A stretch of 64,000 bases of DNA from Meandrina meandrites (Eukaryota > Cnidaria > Anthozoa > Scleractinia > Meandrinidae): assembly GCA_963693305.1 (NCBI GenBank), contig OY855912.1, positions 5,867,001-5,931,000 of the forward strand, read 5' to 3'. A program made the translations under genes and the position numbers. The first letter of the stretch is position 1. Every line of letters begins with the position of its first letter. This document shows, piece after piece, positions 9,981 to 22,320 of the stretch. The notes below the pieces were generated by a model. It had not been told where the DNA came from, made no database searches, and worked only from the letters and a program-made list of their open reading frames with translations.

Positions 9981-11584
9981 TAGTATAAAAGACGCTACGC
10001 AGTTTTCAACTGTTATTAATTATGTGGTATATACAAGGCCTTCCTGCTCCTAAATGAATGTGGTGACCACCCTTTCTTATTTCAAAATTTAAGTTCCCTT
10101 AAGGTAACCAACCAGTAGGCAAAGTTTGGTTGAAAATCTATTTTCAGTTCTATTTCGGGGGAATGACCTTAAATACAACACCATTCGTGAGCCCCGTTCC
10201 CCGGAGCATGCCTGGAATTTTCCCGTGGAACACTGTCAAGGAAGTGGGACATCAAGGAAGTGGAACATCAAGGAAGTGCACAACGTAGTCACATTGCATA
10301 AACAGTAAACAAGTAGAAATTAGTTGCAAATAACGTCAATGAACATTTTTTTTTATTATTTTTAGCTCAGTAGAGCTGTGAAGTTAACCCTTTCATGCGT
10401 GAATTTTGGCGAATAAACGCGTTTTTTCAACCGTTAAACTGAATTTTTGGTGTTAAGATCCTGAATTTCCCCAAACTTTGCTAGAAAAGCACTTTTTCAC
10501 ACTGTAGCAACATTTTGACAGAGATTCCATGTTAAAATGCACAATATTTCACTTTGGTGCATGGGCATAAACCAAAATTTGGACTTACCATCCGGGAACT
10601 CAGTTCGTTGGGTAACTAAAAAAAGTAATGGATTTGTCAAGTTGAAAAGACGGAGTTTCTATTGATCTAACAATTGTCAGGGTTTCTTCATTAAGCAGGT
10701 GTAAAGGAAGTTGAACAAGTCTATTTATAGGTGATTGCTACCAACAAATTACTAAAAATAACCCTTTTGTTTCGCTGAAAAGAAACCTACTTCCTTCCTG
10801 TGAAATGTTTGTTGTTTTATCTCAAAGAATTGTCATTAATTTATAATGTATGATGTTCCGTAGAGTTTTTCGCTTTGTTTTGACATAACTGCGGATGTTC
10901 GGCTTGGCGAACGGAAATTATGTAACATAAACTTGCACTGGTTTGAAAATTCCCCTTCCTCTTTTCTTAATTGCCTTAAGTTTCCGTTTCTCATGCCGAC
11001 GTTGGCTAAAAATAACACTGTTGTTCGAACTTCCTTTCGTGACTGAAGTATTAAAATCAGGCCTTTTCAGTTGCGGTGCATTTTAGTGATTAATATTTTT
11101 TTTGTCGCTAATTGGTCCTAATTGTGGCTGAACTATAAGCTCGATACAGCGCTATTCATCTTGTAAGGACTAATATGATCAAAATGTCAAGAATGTTAAG
11201 TTATAGTTAGCCAACTATAACTATAATTTTCAAGATGAAGAAATGTGGGAAAATAAAACAGTTCTCTAAGAATTCACAGTTTTAGTTAGCCAAAACGACG
11301 AAAACAGCTACACAAGGCGGCTGTTTTTATTTGTTTCGTTATTTTTTCAATATTAAAGCCTTTAAAACGTTTATATTGTACATAAAAAAGTAACGATTCT
11401 TCGGTTGACCTCATACTAAAACGGCACCACTCTTGGGGAGAAAAATGGATACGTTATTTAAAAAAAGTGTAAATTATTCTGTGGATATTGCCACCTTTTT
11501 ATAACATAGAGCTTCTTGAAGAATTGTAGTTGGCCTTACATACGATGCCCCTGATTCCGTGCATCGTTGGTCACCCCAGTGTTC
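9981..11584. other. intergenic stretch
   Basis: No supported gene. A small tandem of about 15 bp (tcaaggaagtggaaca type) occurs three times at about 10237-10280. The rest is AT-rich and featureless. Confidence 0.4.
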
Positions 11585-11638
11585 AACCTCGTTCCCAGGG
11601 TCTCTCACCCCCCAGAGAGAGACCCTGGGAACGAGGTT
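11585..11638. mobile_element. 54-bp palindrome of the CTCGTTCCCAG family
   Basis: AACCTCGTTCCCAGGGTCTC pairs with GAGACCCTGGGAACGAGGTT. Its outer arms are identical to those of the copy at 7556, with a different core. Confidence 0.8.
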
Positions 11639-11895
11639 GCCCAGTGTTTTGTCCGATTGTCCAATCAGTTCACGAGGACGCGCTTAAACGACGTTATTGA
11701 AGTCTTGAATGTAGGTAAAAATAGAATACAAAACCAATAACCCGAAAATAGAAATAAAATAAAACCTTTAGTTCTATCAAATAACTATTCAAATTGATTA
11801 TAAAAATGTTTAAACAAGCAAGCAACCGTGGACGATGATCCTACTGGTATACGTTGTATCAATAATGATCTGATCGGTTTAAAATAGAAAAATGA

Positions 11896-11999
11896 AGACT
11901 ATAAAAAAGCAGAAACCGATACAACGTAGAAAGGTTTTAATATAGAACACAAATTTAAAACCTTTCTACGTTGTATCGGTTTCTGCTTTTTTATAGTCT
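11896..11999. repeat. 104-bp palindrome
   Basis: AGACTATAAAAAAGCAGAAA on the left pairs with TTTCTGCTTTTTTATAGTCT on the right. The match continues inward through ccgatacaacgtagaaaggt to a loop of about 15 bases. Confidence 0.85.
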
Positions 12000-12103
12000 A
12001 ACTATTCAAAGCCTGAGGCAACTCTTTTTAACATTAACAAGAGATACAAGCACACCTTTGTATGTTATCCTCTTCAGGCAAAACTCTTGCAGTTCACAAC
12101 ATA

Positions 12104-12458
12104 TTACAGTGCGGACACTCGAACCATGAACGCTATGGCTTTTTTTCACTTTATTTGTACTTTTTTTCACTTACTTTGCAGTTACTTTTTTTACATTTTC
12201 CCAGAACTAACCAATCACATCCGTGAACCAAAGCAATGGCACAGACATTTTTTCTCCTGTTTTCCGTGTTTTTATTGTCCCACGCAACGTTTTACACGCT
12301 TTTCGGTGGAAAAAGGGCGGAAAAATGTCTCGGCCGTTACATCGCCTCGCGTCTGTGATTGGCTAGTTCTAAAAAAAGTAATAAAATAAGTGATAAAAAA
12401 GTACAAATAAAGTGAAAATAAAGCCTTGGCGTTCATGGTTCTAGTGTCCGCACTGTAA
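12104..12458. mobile_element. ~350-bp MITE with long inverted repeats, TA target site
   Basis: The termini CAGTGCGGACACTCGAACCA and TGGTTCTAGTGTCCGCACTG are inverted repeats that extend for about 110 bp. TA flanks both ends. There is no transposase, so this is a non-autonomous element. Confidence 0.8.
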
Positions 12459-15400
12459 GACATGTTTCCTGTAAGTTAGTTATGCTTTGTAAAAAAAAAA
12501 AGAAATGAAATACAGAAAGAACTCTTTCATAATTAAACCATTTTCCTTTAAACCGGAGAAAATCGGCTTAAAATTGTTAGTTTACTTAAAAAGCATGAAT
12601 AAACAACAAAAAGAAGATAATTAGCCAGAATTAGCCACAAAGATGGTTCAGATTAAGAAAGATAGAACCGGACTGTGAGCAGACATCCCCTGGAGTGACA
12701 AAGTGTACAGCAGCTTGCGGACAGTAGGCAACTTAGCGTAAAAGAGGAAATTGTATTCTTTTTCACTTTTTCGTAAATCATGCTTACATGCGACCTGTTT
12801 TGCTATTTTGATGAACTCTTTTTAATGCCTTGAATTTAAATCGTAATTCATCTGCCTTCCTTAAAGTTACCCCTATTAGTATATTATTGTCAAAGTTTTT
12901 TTTTGTTAATTTCTGGTGCGTATTTTATTTAGTTTTGGCCCATTTTAATCGTTGTGTTGAGTTCAGGATGAAAAATTCATTTGAAAGCTACTTAAATTCG
13001 TAATCCTGCATTAGCCCTAATCGGCTTTCGAACTACTGGGGTAGAATTATTGAAAATTCATTATCTGATTAACGCATTATATATATTATTTATAAATGTG
13101 CTGTTATCGATATCTTAAATTCGTGATGATACAATTTAGGATTGTTCGAGGACTTCGATAAAAAAAAAGATGCCACTGAAAGCGGGTTCAGGTCAAACTA
13201 TTTGTTATTATCAAACCTTGTATAAATGGAATGAAAATAACTTAATGCAATTTCATATTCATGCAGTTTTCTGAGTTAAAGACATTCTGTATGCATGCTG
13301 TCTTTTTTTCTAAACCACCACAAACTAGCTACTGCTGCACTTTCATTTAATATACTAGTAGTAATCAGCGATTACGGGAGTGCGTTCGACCTAAGATGGA
13401 GAGTCAGGTAGTAGCAAAGGAGCAAGGTTGTTGGCAAACTATGCAATTTAATATGCCTCAAATGGAGCGATGAGGATGAGCGAGAGAGGAATCTCATCAC
13501 ACAACATTTTGGAGGAAAGATTGCGTGACGAGCCAAAAGAACATCTCTCTGCAAAATAAACTGGAATTTGTCGCATCAAGAAATGGGTTGTGTTCTTTTC
13601 GAAGGGGTTCAATAAACTGTGAAAAAATTGTGACACTGTAGCAGTTCTTGATATGTTAAAGCAGAATTTTTCTTTGCTTGCAAGCTATGTTATCGTAAAT
13701 TGGGTGTTACACTGTTACACAAAAAGCCATTCAACCGGACGGAAACATGATCTGTCATCATAGCAGTGATTGTTTACCGAAGGTCAAAAAGAACCTCAAA
13801 TAATGAATGGCACGGCAAATTCTCATTGATGTCAGAATATTGTAAAACAACGTGAATAGAAGTCGCTCCTAGCACTTCATGTGACATTCACAAAGCAGAA
13901 ACGTACAAAGTCATAAATGAATGGGCAATTTGCATTCATTTTTACACTAAAATTCATATGGAATAGAAATGAATTATGACAATTATCATGTACACGACAA
14001 ATAATTATTTATTTCACTTTAGTTGTTTAATATCTTTTGGCACTACACAGAGCACTACACAACTTCTAAAACTCCACAGACTTCTACAAATACTTTCACT
14101 TCAATTTGAAAATAGATCGAGGCACAGCACATCAACTTTTCGTTCATAGTCAATACACTCATAATATTCAATAATGATTTCCTCATCACAATGCCTAAAC
14201 ATTCTGCGAATAACTATAGAATACAAATTCAAAGAAGCGATAAAACAATTTTGATCCTTATTCTACTCACTCGTTTTACATGAAATGCTAACGATTTGAA
14301 ATTTTAGCTAGTTTTGTGAATCGTTTTGCATGCAAACACGCTGGTTTACCTTGCCTATAAAACAACGAATCGAGTTACTCGATTTCCACTCCTTTTACGA
14401 CGTTCGGTGGCTGATTAAAACTCTTCTACCTTGGATGAAAACCCTCCAAACAGCAGCGATAACAGACCATAACACAGGACAATTTTGTCGAGAGAAATCA
14501 CTCCAAACAGCAAAACAGAAGCACATGGCATGGAGATGACGTCATTCGCCCCTGAAAAATTTTCTGGGGGGGCCAAATTGACAACGTCGTATAGTCCATG
14601 AAAGCAAGAGTTTTTCTCGATTAGGGTGCGTTCTCCTTCGTCGAACGCAATTAAGGAATAGAAAATGTGCGTGTTTTTAATCTAAGCCGCGGTCAGGAAT
14701 TGGACGTAAAAGTTGAAAAAGCTAAGTTGCACAAATGTTTGGCAAGCAACTTCAAGAGTTGTTTGGCTAAAACTGCATTTGTAACAGAAAAGTAAAAAAA
14801 AAAAACAACAACAACAACAACAGACGTTTCAAGGGCCAGTGAGGGCTGTTGGCTCTTCCTTTGTGGTTAAAATGCAGCGTTTGTTAAAGCATTTTTAGCA
14901 GGTTTTTAAACAACTGTCGAAGTTATTACAAGAATAGTTGTGTTGCTTTTTTAATAATGACTGTGACTGCAATATTTTCCCGATAATCACAAGCGCGCGC
15001 TACTGAAATGATCCATGATTGGATAATTACAAAGAACATCGCGCGCCATCTTGGAATTATGGTCGCTAATGAATAAATGTGTTATGTGCTTTCTTCGTCG
15101 CATAAATTTAAGTTTTATTTTTGGAACATCAGCCAAATTTCAGTTTTAACTGGTTAAAAAGAAATAAAAAATGAGATTTTTCTTTCAGGATTTTCGCGCA
15201 CGCGGGAACGTTTTGCAAGACAATGGTGTCTATGACATCATGTAGAATACGTAACCACAACAACGCGCTAATTCGTAAGCGCATATTCCATTTGAAGCAA
15301 GCATAATTCAGCTGCTCGCTTAATGAAAGGACTTTCCGCTTCAACACTTCTTGAAGTATGCTTGACATTTACCCCAGGTAAGCAGAAAACATAACAAATG

Positions 15401-15841
15401 CAGCTGTTTATATATATATTTTTTCAGCTTCGGTATGTATGAAATCGAACCGCATACAAATTTTGACCACTTTCAGTATCCAAAACGTGTAAGAAGTAAA
15501 TGTCGAATAAAAAACATGCAATTGACATGTATGCGATATCAGTTAATTTACAGGGTACAATGGTGGACTGGTGGTCTTTCGGACACCCACTCCAGAAAAA
15601 AATTTAACCTGTGTCAATGATGCTCTTGCAAATCAGAAGAGGGTTTTCGACGTTAGTCCAAAATTATACTTTTTCGCCAAACCAGCCGTGGGTGGTATTT
15701 TACTCGTTAAGAACTTGTTTCCGGTGTTTCAGCAAACAGTTCGTCCACTGTGGAAAGGGCTGTTGTTGGTGGTGACTGGCGTTTCGACAGCCTAAGCAGA
15801 AGCCTTTTTCAGTCTTTGAACGACGCTTTCTTGCGATCTTA
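12459..15841. other. long gene-free stretch
   Basis: I found no exon set here. An AAC microsatellite is at about 14801-14822. Around 15570-15800 there is a repeat-like block containing the phrase ggcgtttcgacagcct. Minus-strand frames near 15129-15368 look incidental. Confidence 0.4.
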
Positions 15842-16235
15842 AGCCTGGTTTAAACGACGCATTTTACATGCGCCGCCGAATACAATACCAATTCGAGTCG
15901 ACTCGAACAAATGATTAAAAAATTCGGCATTTGGTTTTAAACGTCGCATTTAATTGTGTCGCATTTAATTGCTGAGCGTTCAATTCCAAATGTAAAAACT
16001 CAAAATTATCCGTCGTGGTTCAGCTTGTCTACAATGCGCAAAATCTGGTCATTTCACGTTGTTGTTCCGCAAAGAACGGCTATGAACGGCAGTGAAACTG
16101 CAACAGTCGAATATTCTACCGAACTCACATTTAATTCAAATCTGCCGAATAAATTGTTTTAAACGTCGCATTTAACATGCACTTAATTCGGTAATTTGAT
16201 TCGGCGCATGTAAAATGCAACGTTTAAACCAGGCC
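15842..16235. mobile_element. 394-bp MITE, TTA target site
   Basis: The ends GCCTGGTTTAAACGACGCAT and ATGCAACGTTTAAACCAGGC are inverted repeats, followed by tacatgcgccg on each side. TTA flanks both ends (15839-15841 and 16236-16238), which fits PIF/Harbinger-type insertion (inference). The core repeats cgcatttaa motifs. Confidence 0.75.
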
Positions 16236-16964
16236 TTACTGATAGAATTAAAATGCTAACACTGTTTACATGTAATGTTTCGATTTTCTTATCAACATTT
16301 TTATGTACAAAATTTTCAAAATTGCAGGAAACCTCAAAATTAGCCGGAATTTGACGGATGAAAAGCACCTCAGAAGTAAAAAGAAAGCGAAACCGACTGA
16401 TGGATGGTCAGGAGGGAGGGCAGGGGGCAAAGAAAAAATCTGAAGATTAACGGAGGGCCCGATCAACCCAGCTTTTTTGAAAAGTGACTTTTCGGAAGAG
16501 TGTCACATTCATTGCCTGCTCCTACTTCTCGTTTGTTTACAGCAGCGTTGCTGAACTGGAAATTCATGTCTAAATATTTGGCTAAATATAATAAAGAGGC
16601 CCTTAAAGCTATTCCGATGGCGTGAAGCTGGAACAAAATGTCACTAAAAAAAAAAATCAAAACGGCGATCCAAATATTGATAACCTCACTAAATACTATA
16701 ATCATGCTCATACTCTGAATTCTTCTTTGCATTTATTTTATTTACACTTCAACAGTTTTGTTTTTAGATTGTACGGAACAGAGATTTTGAATGTTTTTGG
16801 TAATTTGGTTCCCGGAATAGACTTTGGCAGTATCTTTAACTTTTTAAGGATAATGGTTGAAAAAAATCCCGAAAGGCTAAAGCCAGTAAAATGGTTGAAT
16901 TGATGTGATAGTGTAAACTTTATTTATAGCTACAGTTAATCTGTTTCTCCCTGTGTTCTAGTGG
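16236..16964. other. intergenic stretch
   Basis: No supported gene or element. Confidence 0.35.
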
Positions 16965-17216
16965 AGGGTGTTACTAAACAGAGTAACGGAGTAACGAGTA
17001 ACGAGTAACGGAGTAACGAGAAACCGAGTAACGGGAAAAAAATTCCATAGGTAAAAAAAAAAATAAAAATAATAAAAATAATAATAATAATAATAACATT
17101 CAAATAAAACATAGAAATAAGGACCTAGAATTCCGGATTGAAATTCCGGGTATTCCGTGTGGCAAATGGAACAGTATTTTCCGGTTGGCTGCATTAAGAA
17201 AGCAAAACAAATGGCG

Positions 17217-17399
17217 GACTCGTTGTCCCTTTTACCTGATTTGGAGTTGTACTTGTTCGACGACTCTGAAGTTAAAACGGACGATATTGTAAGCGAGGAC
17301 GTTTTTTTTTTCAGTGCAGCTAACATGCGATGGAATTTAAATCGATTCCACGACCACTTTGAGTATAGGTCAGTATACGAGAGCCTGCTTGCAGGCTAA
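17217..17399 (+). other. short coding-like frame inside the transposon
   Basis: The frame starts ATGGCGGAC in a good initiation context and encodes an acidic segment (MADSLSLLPDLELYLFDDSE), then WNLNRFHDHFEYRSVYESLL, and stops at 17399. I do not recognise it. It could be a captured host exon or the remains of an element-encoded protein. The last 20 bp overlap a fragment of the foldback found at 43042, which adds the terminal residues. Confidence 0.3.
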
Positions 17400-17401
17400 A
17401 T
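17380..17401. repeat. fragment of the 43042 foldback terminus
   Basis: GAGAGCCTGCTTGCAGGCTA differs at one base from the right end of the foldback at 43042-43257. Confidence 0.5.
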
Positions 17402-18430
17402 ATTTTTAGGCTTATCGAAATATAGGAAAAAGGTCGCGCAACGCATAAAAAAATATATGGCCGGAATACCAACATTTCTTTATTTAATTCAGTTTCTGCA
17501 ATAGATGTGAATTAAGAACTTAAGGTTTCGAGTTCAACGAGGGAAATCGGTAATGGTATTTTTAGTTTTTCGTGCATTAATTCTGTCTGAAGTTGGCGCC
17601 GATGGGAATATTTACCGCGATAATTTAATCATGAAAATATAGTACTAAAGTCGAATATGTGTTATCCACTCGGCCATAATGGTTACAATTTGATCGGTAA
17701 AACAATTTGTAATTTATAAGTAACACAGAAATCCAACCTAACGGACGTTGTACCAAATAAAAGTCCCAGTCTATTTATAGTATCTTCGAATTCCTTGCAT
17801 AGTGTTTGTTTTATGAACACGGAGGTTTCCGCAAAGCCTCAAAGGAGACCTGCAGTGGCAACGATAAAGACAATTATAAAATACTCTTACCCTCATCTCC
17901 CGAGTTATCCGATATAATAATGACATCGTAGTCATCTGTTGTTTTGATGGAGAGAAATTATACTAGGCAGAAAGCCCAATTGGACGTAATCAAAAACAAA
18001 CAGTGAAAGTGGCAGGAAAACCGGCAAAGAAAACAGTCCATAACCCTTAATAAGGCAGCCCAAACAGCATCTTTCTTCATTGCTTTTGTAATTATTGCGG
18101 ACTATATCGGCTGTTCCACAAATATGAGCGATAAAAAGAGAAAAAAAAACTCTTACCTTCCCCGAGGCGAGCCATGCTCTGACTGAGTGAGACGCAGTCA
18201 CTTGACATTTTTAGCGCGAAAATCCTCTCGGCCGTTGTGCATTGCAACAAAAGGTTGTCATGTAGTCGTGTTATCAATGAAATTACTCCAAGGCTTGATT
18301 TGTAATTTCTTTTTTAGAATTTGTATTTTTTTTTACCTATGGAATTTTTTTCCCGTTACTCGGTTTCTCGTTACTCCGTTACTCGTTACTCGTTACTCCG
18401 TTACTCTGTTTAGTAACACCCTTCTAGTGG

Positions 18431-21400
18431 ATTTGGACATTTTTGTAGAATTGGAAATATTTTGAGAGATGATCAGTTTGCTGGAATTAATGTTTATTAA
18501 TAATTTCTATATTTTTGTTTTCTTTGTTATACAGGTGCGTGATGCGTGGTTGTCAACTGTTCAATATAGATTTATTGACCTAAAAAAACATCTACTGATA
18601 ACAGTTTAAATGGTCGACGGCGGAAAGGAATGCGAAGATCCGTTTCTACTAGAATACTAATTTTTCCTCGTCAACGTTTAAGAAGTGTAACAAAGTGTAA
18701 CTTTTGCAAATTTGGCAGTCATGTTTTTTTGAGAGTCAATTAAAACACAGCAGAGCAAGGGCACGTGCAGCTATAATAAGTTAATGACCAACCCTTGAAA
18801 ATAGTCTCTTTAAAACAAGTATATATAGGACTAGAAATGTAGTTTATGAGTGATATTTGCTCTGAGATCATTGCATTTCCGCGGGCGACTATCCGGCGAT
18901 GTGGGCTGTCCGCGACTGAAACACAGTATTTTAAAATGCTGTACTCTGACATCATTGACTGTTTTTAATTCTTGGCACGCTTCTGAGCAAAAGTTTCCAT
19001 TCTGATCTGTTCTATTCGGTGGCTGATCGTTGGAGAGAGAGTTCTATTTTAGCCTTTTGTCGCGAATTAACTATGGGCGCTTAAAAATGATAGGCTCGCA
19101 AAACACAAGTCCAAAAGCCCCAAAGGGTAACATAAATTCTGGCAAAATTTTGAAGCTCCTTCTTCGTGATTCGCCTCAGTGTTCCTCAACTATTTACCAC
19201 TTCGGTTCTCCTGTTAGGTTTCAGAGGTTTATGCTCTTTAATGTTTCTCTACCTTCCTTGTCAGTATTTTGAGGTTTTCTCTGATCTAGAGATAATTTTG
19301 TACAACACAAAATACTTAATATATACCAACTGTCAGTACCACATAGGCTCACATAGTTTCACCTGACTGTAATTACACAATTTTTAAACGTATTTGTCAG
19401 GTCTGTCAGTACTACACTAGAGAAATTTTAATCTGGTATAATTATATCATAGAATAGAATAGTCAGTTATATCTTAGAATAGTCAGTTAACAGATAATAG
19501 TTTGCTTAAAACTATCAAGTTAATGCTATAACCATTTGACTTCGGCAGTTAGCTGCTTGTTCATCAGGAATGCAATACAAACATTTGTTGTTTTTAAGCA
19601 TTATCAAACTCCGAAATTTAGACAATTCAGCGATTTTTCTGTCTCGACCAGCGGGAGTCGTCCGGATTAAACCAACTGTGAGCACGTACAGAAAGTGTTG
19701 CCAACAACATTTTTAACCAACTTCTATTTTAACACAAAACGTGTTCATTAAATCTGTGTGCAATTATTTTGATTCGCGTCCAGTATTGTCGTAAAAGGGT
19801 TCCTGGCTCCAAGTTCACCATTTCTTTAATATTTCTGCTTCGAATGGCGAGTTTATTGTTTCGTCCGATTTTCATTGTTTTAAAAACTATCTGTTTGCTG
19901 TCTTGCCTTATATCTCAACCTTTTTACCGCAATTTATTTTTAATAACGAGAGTTACTACTCGATTTCTTAAAGATTTTCGTTAAACTTTTAGCGTGCGAA
20001 TACAGCCGCCACTCATTGCTGTATATATACGCAGGCTTGGTCCGTTTCGAGGTTTCACCAAGAATTAATGATAACAGCCTTATATAGCTTTCGATTAAAC
20101 GAAATGACCACAGCAAACGTTTTGTAGAAAGCTCACTCCTGGCCTTGCGTGATTTTTCACGGGCTTCTCAGTCGAATTTTGAGGTTTTTTCTCTTCATTT
20201 GTAGTCAGTTCACACGTCTCGTTTTAGTGTCGAAAAATACAAGAAAATTTCCGATACAAACGTTAAGGAAATAGTAGTTTTTTCATGTTATATGGACGTA
20301 GCGATAGGTATTTTATTTTAATTTTATAATTTAAATGAACTGTTTTAATTATAATTATCAGGTTGAGTTTCCGTGCGATTTTCGTTTAATAAAAATGCAA
20401 ACTGTTTATTGTCTAATTCATGGCGCTTGTTACGCTTAATAACACTGACGTGCACGTTCTGTTTCGACAGGAGTTCCTTTTACCCGGTTTTTATCAGTGC
20501 TTATCTAAACATTTGACTCATTTTAGCCCAGAGCACAAAGATTGGCCACGAATAAATATTGCGAACACACATGCGAATGAAGTCTAGTTTTATTTCGACT
20601 TTTGTAACCTTTTTCACATTATGCCGTCTTATTTCTATAATATTGTTTTAAGTTAATTATTTCAGCGGAATTAGCATCTATAAAAGCTCGGCTTAAACAT
20701 TTTCGACGATATTCTGCTTGCCAGTAACACTTGACAATGTGTAATAAACGCGAGTTTGATTTATTATTTAAAATAATTGCAAATACACAACGCGAGTAAA
20801 AACATTCTTGTCCATTATTTGAGTTGCCCGAGTGAAGTCGAAACCTGCGCATTCATGTTCAAGATGAAGATTTTTAAAAATAATTTCGAATCCTGTGTCA
20901 AAAATTTTCGTTTTTTCTTTGTATCAAATAAAATGATAACTTAATTTGTATTCAAATCTTTTGCTAAGGAGAAGACCATTGCGTTGCTTCGTTCGCTTCT
21001 GTCGTTTACAAAACCCGCGTTTAATCAAAAGGGGTACCCGTTTCCGAGTAAAAAATCTCGGTGTGCATCAGTACATGAGAATATCGTCAGAAAACTTCAC
21101 AGAGCGTTTTATTTGGGAAAAAACATGAAGCCACAAGTAAATGATAATGTTTATTGTAACCTTTTACATCTGTTATTAAATCTTTCTGTACATAATTTCA
21201 ACTCAATGGCCGCTTCGGGCCTACAGATTTCGCCCACACAGGAAGGCATTTTTATTTACTTGCTGACTGAAATATTCAACAAAAACGTAGCGAATAGTGG
21301 TCGATGGCTTATCACAAAACTTGCATGATTTCAAATCGAGGATTAAGTACATTCTAGAAATAACTAACAGTCCTCAATTTACATTTTACGTATTATCACG

Positions 21401-22320
21401 TCCAAGTAGCCTGACGTTCAGTTTTCCTTGACGTTTTCACCGCCTTCAGTCGCAAAGCTTGAATTTTTTTTTTACTAAGGTTATAGTAACCTTTGCCTAG
21501 TTTTCATTCAGATTATTTTATTACAAACTATATGCCGGCTTCGTGGATTTATAAACAAGGTCCACTTAAGACAACGGCTGTTTAGATACTCTAGTGGATC
21601 AGTGAACAAACTTTGTTCCACAGTGTCAAGATGTAGCCATTTTCTCGATCGATCTATACCGATCTTTCTACAGGCCAATATTAATTACAACTCTTGTGTT
21701 CGGTCACAGTTCGAATCTTCTGTCATTAGGTTGTACAACAGCGGGAGCACAGTTTTATAATAGCGCTTACGAATCCGCAACTTAAACATTCGCTGGCCCG
21801 AAGTTTCTTTGAGATAAAACTCGACTCGGCGGGCCTTTATAAACAGAATGCAAAAGCAAGCTGCTGGCGATTATGCGATGTTTAAGAGGCAGTATATTTT
21901 AAGAAGGGACCTTTTGTCTTTTCCCAAAGCGCAGATGCTCGTAGCAAACAAGATCTAATCGGAACTATGAACGAAATTTCTAACAAACCCAATACTATAC
22001 ACAGTCTTGAACTTGAAATCTACCATGCGAGTCGCGCCAGCCAATTTCACCAGAATCGGGGGTTTAACGCCGATGTCAACGATCTCGCGAAGATCTCGCA
22101 GTTTTTACTATACTACGCTGTGCTTCATCTAGAAAACTGCATATACAGAAACGCACAATCCATGCTCAATCTACAAGCATGGAGCAGAGGTCATGAAGCG
22201 GCTAAAATTGTTGGCAACTGTATACGCTTTTAGTTCTGTCTTTGCCGACAAACGGCTGAAAACACAGAGTAACTTTCAGTTGCCTGCTCTCGCCTTCCGA
22301 GAGAGATTGATTTTCGCGTT
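18431..22320. other. long gene-free stretch, downstream of CBX
   Basis: No exon structure could be supported. The part nearest 22320 should hold the 3' UTR of the minus-strand CBX gene. Short frames at 20984-21328 and 21967-22233 lack family similarity and lie antisense to or beyond that UTR. Confidence 0.4.

Larger units (their letters stand above)
16965..18422. mobile_element. 1458-bp DNA transposon with ~98-bp inverted repeats and 8-bp TSD
   Basis: The termini are near-perfect inverted repeats (AGGGTGTTACTAAACAGAGT at 16965; the reverse complement apart from one outer base ends at 18422). The 8-bp target duplication TCTAGTGG lies at 16957-16964 and 18423-18430, a length typical of hAT elements. 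The inverted repeats are built from short iterations of GAGTAACG. The interior has no hAT transposase, but contains a short open frame (see 17217-17399). Confidence 0.85.

Noticed and set aside
9773..9983. Near-identical 62-residue frames on both strands
   Set aside because: This is a direct consequence of the perfect inverted repeat, not paired genes.
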